This document shows, one piece after another, positions 7,574-13,838 of a DNA stretch of 19,389 bases. The notes beneath the pieces are model-generated. The model saw nothing but the letters and a program-made list of their open reading frames with translations, did no database searches and had not been told where the DNA came from. This DNA is from Muribaculaceae bacterium (GTDB lineage Bacteria > Bacteroidota > Bacteroidia > Bacteroidales > Muribaculaceae). Both the position numbers and the translations under genes were made by a program. The DNA lies in assembly GCA_029062725.1 (NCBI GenBank), contig JAIDPP010000266.1, forward strand, positions 1 to 19,389, written 5' to 3'. Within the stretch, counting starts at the first letter, position 1, and every line of letters begins with the position of its first letter.

Positions 7574-8611
7574 TTATTCTTCATCGAAGAGGGAGGATTG
7601 GGTCGGTTTCTGAATCCGGCCGAGGTGGCGGTAGGCGAGCTCCGTGACCTCGCGCCCGCGGGGGGTGCGCTTCAGGAAACCCTCCTTTATCAGGAATGGC
7701 TCATAGACCTCCTCGATTGTGCCGGGATCCTCGCCGATTGCCGTGGCGATCGTGGAAAGACCTACCGGGCCTCCCTTGAATTTGTCGATGATCGTAAGGA
7801 GTATCCTGTGGTCGATCTCATCAAGACCGTAACGGTCGATGTTGAGGGCCTCGAGGGCATGACGTGCGATCTTGAGGTCGATCTTGCCGTCGCCTCTCAC
7901 CATTGCGAAGTCGCGCACGCGGCGGAGAAGCGCGTTGGCGATACGCGGCGTGCCGCGGCTGCGGAGCGCTATTTCAAGAGCCGCCTCCTCGTCGATGCCG
8001 ATACGCAGCAGACGTGCCGACCGCTTCACGATACCTTTCAGCGTCTCGTGGTCATAATACTCGAGATGGCAGTTGATGCCGAATCTGGCCCGCAACGGGG
8101 CCGTGAGCGCGCCGCTGCGTGTGGTGGCGCCGATAAGGGTGAAAGGAGCGAGGGTGAGCTGCACGCTTTTCGCCCCAGGCCCCTTGTCGAGGAGGATGTC
8201 GATGCGGAAATCCTCCATAGCCGAATAGAGGTATTCCTCCACTATGGGATGCAGACGGTGGATCTCGTCAATGAAAAGCACGTCATGGTCTTCGAGACTC
8301 ATGAGGATTCCCGCCAGATCGCCGGGCTTGTCGAGCACCGGACCCGAAGTGACTTTGAAACCGACTCCCAATTCGTTGGCCACGATATTGGAGAGTGTGG
8401 TCTTTCCAAGACCCGGAGGGCCATGCAGGAGCGTATGGTCGAGGGCCTCGCCGCGCAGACGCGCCGCCTGCACGAAGACCCGGAGATTATCGATAATCTT
8501 ATCCTGACCGCTGAAATCATCCAGTGTCAGCGGGCGCAGGGCTTTCTCGACATCCTTCTCGAATCCGTCAGGACGCTGTTGTCCTTCACGTATATCGTAT
8601 TCTTCTTGCAT
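7574..8611 (-). CDS. ruvB: Holliday junction branch migration ATPase RuvB
   Basis: A 345-residue AAA+ motor that drives Holliday junction branch migration with RuvA and hands over to RuvC. Visible elements are Walker A GPPGLGKT (residues 64-71, Lys70), the RuvB-specific beta hairpin region ([17 protein letters not shown]), Walker B VLFIDEIH (111-118, Asp115/Glu116), sensor 1 GATTRSG (161-167), the arginine finger in APLRARFG (Arg174), and the C-terminal winged helix ([21 protein letters not shown]... RTPRGREVT) that binds DNA. Length and order are normal and no key residue is missing. ruvA and ruvC are not in the window. A -7 promoter motif lies about 78 bp upstream, and the flippase follows directly. 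Confidence 0.98.
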   Translation of the reverse strand: MQEEYDIREGQQRPDGFEKDVEKALRPLTLDDFSGQDKIIDNLRVFVQAARLRGEALDHTLLHGPPGLGKTTLSNIVANELGVGFKVTSGPVLDKPGDLAGILMSLEDHDVLFIDEIHRLHPIVEEYLYSAMEDFRIDILLDKGPGAKSVQLTLAPFTLIGATTRSGALTAPLRARFGINCHLEYYDHETLKGIVKRSARLLRIGIDEEAALEIALRSRGTPRIANALLRRVRDFAMVRGDGKIDLKIARHALEALNIDRYGLDEIDHRILLTIIDKFKGGPVGLSTIATAIGEDPGTIEEVYEPFLIKEGFLKRTPRGREVTELAYRHLGRIQKPTQSSLFDEE

Positions 8612-8688
8612 TGTTTCGATGATGAATGTTTCCCGGATGAATTATGAGGGCTGTGTGTCCAAAGATTCCGGGGAGAGATTTAGAATGG

Positions 8689-8720
8689 CAAAGTTAATCA
8701 AATTCGGCGCAATCGGCAAT
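8689..8720 (-). promoter_or_regulatory. Predicted ruvB promoter
   Basis: On the minus strand TAACTTTG (8696-8689) is a perfect match to the Bacteroidota -7 consensus TAnnTTTG. Twenty bases upstream is ATTG (8720-8717), matching three of four bases of the -33 TTTG box. The predicted leader to the ruvB ATG is about 70 nt. Confidence 0.55.
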
Positions 8721-8729
8721 TATCCGGGC

Positions 8730-8766
8730 AAAAAAAACGGGAATCCGGCCTTACACGACCGGACCC
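8730..8766 (-). terminator. Intrinsic terminator of the accessory locus
   Basis: Read on the minus strand, a GC-rich hairpin (TCCGG at 8744-8748 pairing with CCGGA at 8759-8763, extended by GGG 8739-8741 with CCC 8764-8766 across a two-base bulge) is followed by an uninterrupted run of eight T (A8 on the plus strand, 8730-8737). This is a standard Rho-independent form and lies about 160 bp downstream of the last secreted-protein gene. Confidence 0.65.
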
Positions 8767-8924
8767 CGAAACATCAAGGTTACGAAAAGGTGATTTCTAT
8801 AATCATGACCCGCTATCACCCGGGTCACTCCCCCCCTTTTCTTCTCCTCACTTTAACTGAATCTTGTACTTAGTTTTCTATCTTAGCATGATAAGACTCC
8901 GACATTAGCTCCTATCGGGCGTCT

Positions 8925-9800
8925 TCACCTATATATACAATCCGGAGTGTTTTTTGGTTCAACAATTTGTATCCGAATCATCCCGATATATTTCTTCCCT
9001 CCCCGGATATAGACGCTCCCGGGGGTGGGATTCGATACACGACGGCCATGTAGGTCGAAAATTTCTTCGCCCGGGGTATTCGCCGAAATTTCTCCCACAC
9101 ATGCAAGCGAGGAAAGCAATTCCTCATTCTCATAGATTATATTTCCATCAGAATCCGAAACCCTCAATAGACTCTCCCAACGTTTGGTTAAACCGGAGGA
9201 GACATTAGCAAACTGTGGGAAAGGCAACAGACCCTGAATATTGCCCAACCCTTCTATATTTCTGTAGGGTTTATCCTCATTATAGTAATTCCCTTTTACA
9301 TAGAAATCCTGATATGAAAAGTTGTTACTTTTATAATCCATCTCGCCGGTCGAGACAATCTCTACATCAAAGAAGAAATAGGTATGGTCACACATATCAT
9401 CGAAGCCCGGATAAATTGATTTATCCCCTTTCTTCAGATTGAAGTCATAAAGGAGGATCTCATTCTCTGTTGTAGAATCCCCCTTCTCAGGATTCATCGG
9501 GTATGGAACACCCCCTTCAATTCCATCTCCACAATAAAGGAATACTTTATTATCCTCCTCTCTCATATAGGCGACGGGCGACGAGTCGCTGTTACGGAAG
9601 ACATTATATTCAATGCCGTTAAACTCATGCGTCCCATCAAAATGATAACCCTCCTGTACAAAGCCATAAGGCTCGCCGTAATTATTACCATGCTCATAAT
9701 AATCCCAAAATCGACCTTCGACTACGGTCCGGTTCTCAGCCGACTGTAAATCGCCAACTAAGAATATCAATATCATTAGAAACACTATTTTTTTCATCAT
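8925..9800 (-). CDS. Secreted Bacteroidales protein with short sorting-type tail, paralogue 1 (divergent, C-terminally extended)
   Basis: A 291-residue protein with a signal peptide (MMKKIVFLMILIFLVGDLQSA). It belongs to a widespread uncharacterised Bacteroidales family recognisable by a start like VVEGRFWDYY, a central ILLYDFNLKKGD motif, and an IEGLGNIQGLLPF-type strand; function unknown. Near the end it carries DLHGRRVSNPTPGSVYIRGG followed by KKYI, the same short tail as its three paralogues and similar to T9SS-type C-terminal segments. Unlike them it does not stop there: the frame continues about 20 residues (GMIRIQIVEPKNTPDCIYR). Its signal peptide and middle are its own. A -7 motif CAAAAGTA (reverse TACTTTTG, 9846-9853) lies upstream, as does a repeat/palindrome element. 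The terminator-like hairpin at 8730-8766 follows. Confidence 0.8.
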   Translation of the reverse strand: MMKKIVFLMILIFLVGDLQSAENRTVVEGRFWDYYEHGNNYGEPYGFVQEGYHFDGTHEFNGIEYNVFRNSDSSPVAYMREEDNKVFLYCGDGIEGGVPYPMNPEKGDSTTENEILLYDFNLKKGDKSIYPGFDDMCDHTYFFFDVEIVSTGEMDYKSNNFSYQDFYVKGNYYNEDKPYRNIEGLGNIQGLLPFPQFANVSSGLTKRWESLLRVSDSDGNIIYENEELLSSLACVGEISANTPGEEIFDLHGRRVSNPTPGSVYIRGGKKYIGMIRIQIVEPKNTPDCIYR

Positions 9801-9911
9801 AAATCTCTTTTTGGTAAAATGAAAATAGTCTCTTTACTCGATAGACAAAAGTATAGACCACAAATAAAGAAAATCCACTGAAATAATACGCTGAATGGAA
9901 GCATATCATAA

Positions 9912-10015
9912 GAATAATATTTATCAGCCGATTGTAGGATTGTTGTTTATCCGCTGATTATAGAAATACTGATTACCAGCCTATTGCATGAATACTATTT
10001 ATCAGCCTATTGTAG
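9912..10015. repeat. 26-bp direct repeat array, copy 1 (4 units)
   Basis: Four contiguous units of exactly 26 bp begin at 9912, 9938, 9964 and 9990. They share a core like TTATCAGCCTATTGTAG with several substitutions between units. The last five bases (TGTAG) form the left tip of the adjoining inverted-repeat element. Confidence 0.8.
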
Positions 10016-10089
10016 GGACGCACCACGGTGCGTCCGCGGTCAGAAGGAGAATATGACTCATCCCGGACGCTCCGTGGAGCGTCCCTACA
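10011..10089. repeat. Inverted-repeat element with twin palindromes, copy 1
   Basis: The 79-bp element is bounded by TGTAGGGACGC (10011-10021) and its complement GCGTCCCTACA (10079-10089), an 11-bp perfect terminal inverted repeat. Just inside each end is a palindrome with 9-bp arms and a 2-base centre: GGACGCACCACGGTGCGTCC (10016-10035) and GGACGCTCCGTGGAGCGTCC (10065-10084). No coding capacity. It resembles REP- or MITE-type non-autonomous repeats; it may also serve as a hairpin after the paralogue 2 stop codon. Confidence 0.75.
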
Positions 10090-10131
10090 TTCAGTCCGAT
10101 TCATTATGGCTTCGATAAATATACCTCCTCA

Positions 10132-11157
10132 TTATTTCCAGATATACTTCTTCCCGCCTCTGATATATACACTCCCGGGGGTGGGATTCGATACACGACG
10201 CCCATGTAGGTCATAGAGAGGCAGGTTGGTATCCGAGGGCAACTTTGAAACGATACCATTCTCTATTCCGGCATCCTTTATATATTTCGGATCAAGATAA
10301 AGATTCTCCCCATCCTTATCAACTACTTTATAGAGAACCGGAACCCCCGGTAAATCAAACATACTGGAAATATCCGGTATCGATAATGCTGCCGGACAGA
10401 TAAAGAACCCATACCATGCTCTCATTGCAGGAACATAACTTTCAGGCTCACCGGAATATGATCCTATACCCTCCGCTATTCTCATTTCCCCCCAGCACCA
10501 TTTAACACCGTCTCTCCTTATCTGTTTTAATTCATAAACTTCAACCTCGTTTTCGGTCTCAATTCCGGTAGGAAGATTGAGCTTGTTTTTCCATGAAACC
10601 CATAACGGTCCGGCCGGCGTAAAAATATCGTAAACGGGATCCTTTTCAAAATCAATATTCATTCCGGTCCAAGGCCATTCGTAGGAATCATCTTCCGAAT
10701 AATTGAAATCATATAGCAGAAATTCCGTCTGATGTTCCGGATTCCAGGTAGGATCGACATCCCACCAATCTCTTGTCCACAAAACATCACCATACCAATA
10801 TCCTAAAAAGTATGATAAGATATACTGCTCGTTTGTCGGTTTATCTCCTATTGTCTCTGACAATTCAAGATTAGGACGGATATATACCCTACTCTCTTCC
10901 TCCTTGAGATGACACAACGGCACATCCAAGACAGGTCGCTGTAGGGAGTCGAGTGCATAACAAGGAGTCCAACCATCTACAGGATCCGTTAGAGTTAAAC
11001 CTAATATTACTGTGTCATTCCCCTTATTATAGGCGATATGGCTCCTATACCACCAAGTCCGTCCCGGCTCCACTAACTTGGAATATGCCGATTCTGCCTG
11101 CGAGATGCCTCCCGATAGAATAAGTGTCATCAAAAGTATAAGTATTCTCGTTTTCAT
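10132..11157 (-). CDS. Secreted Bacteroidales protein with short sorting-type tail, paralogue 2
   Basis: A 341-residue protein started at the ATG at 11157; an upstream in-frame start at 11205 adds 16 residues that spoil the signal peptide. Residues 1 to about 22 form the signal peptide (MKTRILILLMTLILSGGISQ). The first 37 residues are encoded by DNA identical to paralogues 3 and 4. The middle (about residues 38-290) is distinct, though it keeps family landmarks: CYALDSL, an LCHLKEEE strand, FLLYDFNYSEDDSYEWPW and MRIAEGIGSYSG. The last 46 residues again match the neighbours closely, ending DLHGRRVSNPTPGSVYIRGG then KKYIWK. Role unknown; probably an exported or surface protein. It follows a spacer containing the 26-bp repeats and a weak -7-like motif (minus-strand TAATTTG at 11195-11189). 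Confidence 0.82.
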   Translation of the reverse strand: MKTRILILLMTLILSGGISQAESAYSKLVEPGRTWWYRSHIAYNKGNDTVILGLTLTDPVDGWTPCYALDSLQRPVLDVPLCHLKEEESRVYIRPNLELSETIGDKPTNEQYILSYFLGYWYGDVLWTRDWWDVDPTWNPEHQTEFLLYDFNYSEDDSYEWPWTGMNIDFEKDPVYDIFTPAGPLWVSWKNKLNLPTGIETENEVEVYELKQIRRDGVKWCWGEMRIAEGIGSYSGEPESYVPAMRAWYGFFICPAALSIPDISSMFDLPGVPVLYKVVDKDGENLYLDPKYIKDAGIENGIVSKLPSDTNLPLYDLHGRRVSNPTPGSVYIRGGKKYIWK

Positions 11158-11224
11158 ATTTTTTAGTTTTAAAATCTCTTCTATTCGGCAAATTATCCAA
11201 CCCAATAGCCTGAAACTAATACTA

Positions 11225-11328
11225 GACCACTGATTCCGAACCGATGGTAGGAATAATGATTACCAGTCGATTGTAGGATCACTGTTTACCACTTTATTAC
11301 ATAAATACTTATTATCAGCCTATTGTAG
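11225..11328. repeat. 26-bp direct repeat array, copy 2 (4 units)
   Basis: Four contiguous 26-bp units start at 11225, 11251, 11277 and 11303. The phase and junction to the palindromic element are as in copy 1, though individual units differ from those at 9912-10015, so the array is conserved in layout but not in exact sequence. Confidence 0.78.
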
Positions 11329-11405
11329 GGACGCACCACGGTGCGTCCGCAGTCAGAAAGGGTAAACTCTGATACGCCCCGGACGCTCCGTGGAGCGTAC
11401 CTACA
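11324..11405. repeat. Inverted-repeat element with twin palindromes, copy 2
   Basis: An 82-bp element with the same tip TGTAGGGACGC and a right end GCGTACCTACA, one mismatch from a perfect inverted repeat. The left palindrome (11329-11348) is identical to copy 1; the right one (11381-11400) has one arm mismatch. The interior between palindromes differs from copy 1 by several bases and three extra bases. Confidence 0.75.
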
Positions 11406-11447
11406 TTCAGTCCGATTCATTATGGCTTCGATGAATATTCCTACTCA

Positions 11448-12497
11448 TTACCTCACGATATATTTCTTCCCTCCCCTGATATATACACTCCCGGGGATAG
11501 GATTCGATACACGGCACCCATGTAGGTCATAGAGAGGCAGGTTGGTATCCGAGGGAAACTCTGAAACGATACCATTCTCTATTCCGGAATTTTTTAGAAA
11601 TTCGGGATCAATGTAAAGGCACGTGCCATCAGAATCTATCACCGAATGAAGAACCGGGATTTCTGGGCTTCTAAGTCCTGATACTGCCACCATACATATT
11701 GACATAGGCGCTATGAAAAAGCCACTCCAGGTTATCATATCCTCCACATACGATGCCACAATGTTCCATGATCCATTACGCGTTATCCCGAGTCCCTCCT
11801 GAATCTTGATATTTCCGGTATAACTCCATTCTCCTGATGACCATGATTTCTCATACTGTTTAAGAGTGTATGTCTTGACCGTTTTCTTCTCTGAAAGTCC
11901 TGTATGAACCGTCTCTTCTTGAATAGCCATTATCTTAGGAGCACCCTTTAAACATTCATTTTGTTCCCAATAGGGAGAGAAATCAGTAGATACTCCCGAC
12001 CACGGCCAATCATAACAATCTCCCACATCATAATTGAAGTCATAAAGAAGGAATTGTGTAAGGCCCTCCGGATTCCACGTAATATGAGTATCCTCTCCAT
12101 CCCAGATGGTAAACCTATAATAATCTCCATACCAATATCCTAAGAAAAGCGAGAGTATGAACTGTTCATTAGTCCGGTCTTGGTAATCCGGTACAGGAAG
12201 GTGAAGATTCGGCCGTATCTCTACTCTTCTGTTCTCCTCCCTGAGGTGACACAACGGCACATCCACCACTTTTTGATTCAGAGAATCCAACGCATAGCAT
12301 GGGCTCCACCCTTCGGAATCGGGACGGTCAATGGTCAGACCCAAGATCACCTTCTCACTTCCACCCTCCGCAGACATCCAGCTCCAATACCACCAAGTCC
12401 GTCCCGGCTCCACTAACTTGGAATATGCCGATTCTGCCTGCGAGATGCCTCCCGATAGAATAAGTGTCATCAAAAGTATAAGTATTCTCGTTTTCAT
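11448..12497 (-). CDS. Secreted Bacteroidales protein with short sorting-type tail, paralogue 3
   Basis: A 349-residue protein started at the ATG at 12497 (signal peptide as in paralogue 2). It is identical in amino-acid sequence to paralogue 4. The middle section differs from paralogue 2 but aligns at CYALDSL, an LCHLREEN strand, FLLYDFNYDVGDCYDWPW and IKIQEGLGI. The tail is DLHGCRVSNPIPGSVYIRGG then KKYIVR, with Arg-to-Cys and Thr-to-Ile changes compared with paralogues 1 and 2. Unlike paralogue 4 it follows a spacer with repeats and palindromes, with a weak -7-like motif (minus-strand TAATTTG at 12535-12529), so it may be expressed separately from the protease gene. Function unknown. Confidence 0.82.
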   Translation of the reverse strand: MKTRILILLMTLILSGGISQAESAYSKLVEPGRTWWYWSWMSAEGGSEKVILGLTIDRPDSEGWSPCYALDSLNQKVVDVPLCHLREENRRVEIRPNLHLPVPDYQDRTNEQFILSLFLGYWYGDYYRFTIWDGEDTHITWNPEGLTQFLLYDFNYDVGDCYDWPWSGVSTDFSPYWEQNECLKGAPKIMAIQEETVHTGLSEKKTVKTYTLKQYEKSWSSGEWSYTGNIKIQEGLGITRNGSWNIVASYVEDMITWSGFFIAPMSICMVAVSGLRSPEIPVLHSVIDSDGTCLYIDPEFLKNSGIENGIVSEFPSDTNLPLYDLHGCRVSNPIPGSVYIRGGKKYIVR

Positions 12498-12564
12498 ATT
12501 TTTTAGTTTTAAAATCTCTTCTATTCGGCAAATTATCCAACCCAATAGCCTGAAACTAATACTA

Positions 12565-12668
12565 GACCACTGATTCCGAACCGATGGTAGGAATAATGAT
12601 TACCAGTCGATTGTAGGATCACTGTTTACCACTTTATTACATAAATACTTATTATCAGCCTATTGTAG
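12565..12668. repeat. 26-bp direct repeat array, copy 3 (4 units)
   Basis: Identical to copy 2 because it lies within the tandem duplication; units start at 12565, 12591, 12617 and 12643. Confidence 0.78.
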
Positions 12669-12745
12669 GGACGCACCACGGTGCGTCCGCAGTCAGAAAG
12701 GGTAAACTCTGATACGCCCCGGACGCTCCGTGGAGCGTACCTACA
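12664..12745. repeat. Inverted-repeat element with twin palindromes, copy 3
   Basis: Identical to copy 2 (offset 1340 bp), with palindromes at 12669-12688 and 12721-12740 and the same single mismatch in the right end. Confidence 0.75.
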
Positions 12746-12787
12746 TTCAGTCCGATTCATTATGGCTTCGATGAATATTCCTACTCA

Positions 12788-13837
12788 TTACCTCACGATA
12801 TATTTCTTCCCTCCCCTGATATATACACTCCCGGGGATAGGATTCGATACACGGCACCCATGTAGGTCATAGAGAGGCAGGTTGGTATCCGAGGGAAACT
12901 CTGAAACGATACCATTCTCTATTCCGGAATTTTTTAGAAATTCGGGATCAATGTAAAGGCACGTGCCATCAGAATCTATCACCGAATGAAGAACCGGGAT
13001 TTCTGGGCTTCTAAGTCCTGATACTGCCACCATACATATTGACATAGGCGCTATGAAAAAGCCACTCCAGGTTATCATATCCTCCACATACGATGCCACA
13101 ATGTTCCATGATCCATTACGCGTTATCCCGAGTCCCTCCTGAATCTTGATATTTCCGGTATAACTCCATTCTCCTGATGACCATGATTTCTCATACTGTT
13201 TAAGAGTGTATGTCTTGACCGTTTTCTTCTCTGAAAGTCCTGTATGAACCGTCTCTTCTTGAATAGCCATTATCTTAGGAGCACCCTTTAAACATTCATT
13301 TTGTTCCCAATAGGGAGAGAAATCAGTAGATACTCCCGACCACGGCCAATCATAACAATCTCCCACATCATAATTGAAGTCATAAAGAAGGAATTGTGTA
13401 AGGCCCTCCGGATTCCACGTAATATGAGTATCCTCTCCATCCCAGATGGTAAACCTATAATAATCTCCATACCAATATCCTAAGAAAAGCGAGAGTATGA
13501 ACTGTTCATTAGTCCGGTCTTGGTAATCCGGTACAGGAAGGTGAAGATTCGGCCGTATCTCTACTCTTCTGTTCTCCTCCCTGAGGTGACACAACGGCAC
13601 ATCCACCACTTTTTGATTCAGAGAATCCAACGCATAGCATGGGCTCCACCCTTCGGAATCGGGACGGTCAATGGTCAGACCCAAGATCACCTTCTCACTT
13701 CCACCCTCCGCAGACATCCAGCTCCAATACCACCAAGTCCGTCCCGGCTCCACTAACTTGGAATATGCCGATTCTGCCTGCGAGATGCCTCCCGAAAGAA
13801 TAAGTGTCATCAAAAGTATAAGTATTCTCGTTTTCAT
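12788..13837 (-). CDS. Secreted Bacteroidales protein with short sorting-type tail, paralogue 4 (duplicate of paralogue 3)
   Basis: A 349-residue protein identical to paralogue 3. Its ATG (13837-13835) lies one base after the TGA of the C25 peptidase gene (13841-13839), and the peptidase 3' end supplies a strong Shine-Dalgarno-like AAGGAGAG about 5 bases before the ATG. It is therefore very probably translated from the peptidase mRNA, whereas its twin sits behind a repeat-containing spacer. Since the duplicated block ends exactly at this start codon, this copy is likely the original position and paralogue 3 the newer one, created by unequal recombination through the shared 111-bp 5' end (inference). 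Exported by signal peptide; function unknown, possibly a partner or substrate of the protease. Confidence 0.83.
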   Translation of the reverse strand: MKTRILILLMTLILSGGISQAESAYSKLVEPGRTWWYWSWMSAEGGSEKVILGLTIDRPDSEGWSPCYALDSLNQKVVDVPLCHLREENRRVEIRPNLHLPVPDYQDRTNEQFILSLFLGYWYGDYYRFTIWDGEDTHITWNPEGLTQFLLYDFNYDVGDCYDWPWSGVSTDFSPYWEQNECLKGAPKIMAIQEETVHTGLSEKKTVKTYTLKQYEKSWSSGEWSYTGNIKIQEGLGITRNGSWNIVASYVEDMITWSGFFIAPMSICMVAVSGLRSPEIPVLHSVIDSDGTCLYIDPEFLKNSGIENGIVSEFPSDTNLPLYDLHGCRVSNPIPGSVYIRGGKKYIVR

Positions 13838-13838
13838 T

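Larger units (their letters stand above)
8612..8924. other. Intergenic region between ruvB and the accessory locus
   Basis: These 313 bp hold no convincing gene. They contain, in order from the left, the ruvB leader and promoter motif (8689-8696), a terminator-like hairpin with an A/T run for transcripts arriving from the accessory locus (8730-8766), and a second hairpin in which TGACCCG (8806-8812) pairs with CGGGTCA (8821-8827), followed on the plus strand by a C-rich then T-rich tract. The region marks the boundary between housekeeping and accessory DNA. Confidence 0.6.
9801..10131. other. Spacer 1 between secreted-protein paralogues
   Basis: These 331 bp have no supported gene. They hold a -7 promoter motif for the downstream gene (minus-strand TACTTTTG at 9853-9846), four 26-bp direct repeats (9912-10015) with a weaker fifth unit likely before them, and the inverted-repeat element with twin palindromes (10011-10089). 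The last 42 bp up to the next stop codon are also conserved in the other spacers. Confidence 0.7.
11047..12497. repeat. Long near-identical direct repeat, copy 1 (offset 1340 bp)
   Basis: This 1451-bp segment recurs at 12387-13837, so the two copies overlap in a head-to-tail tandem with a 1340-bp period. Reading line by line I found a single difference (T at 12456, A at 13796), which is silent in the signal peptide. It spans the 5' end of paralogue 2, the whole spacer with its repeats and palindromes, and all of paralogue 3. Identity breaks at 11046 on the left and directly after the ATG at 12497 on the right. Confidence 0.9.
12387..13837. repeat. Long near-identical direct repeat, copy 2
   Basis: Second copy of the 1451-bp repeat starting at 11047. 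It covers the 5' end of paralogue 3, the spacer, and all of paralogue 4, and ends at the paralogue 4 start codon, beyond which the sequence becomes the 3' end of the C25 peptidase gene instead of a spacer. Confidence 0.9.

Noticed and set aside
7598..8647. Long plus-strand frame of 349 codons antisense to ruvB
   Set aside because: It mirrors ruvB almost completely; RuvB has every catalytic motif in place, and long antisense frames are common opposite GC-rich genes.
9912..10015. CRISPR array
   Set aside because: The 26-bp units are directly adjacent with no spacers and vary in sequence, and no cas genes are present.
10028..12872. Three similar 62-63-codon plus-strand frames (10028-10216, 11341-11532, 12681-12872) spanning the palindromic element and the sorting tail
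   Set aside because: They lie antisense to the conserved 3' ends of the secreted genes, and their similarity follows from the conservation of that DNA. They have no independent start signals, and their product resembles no known family.
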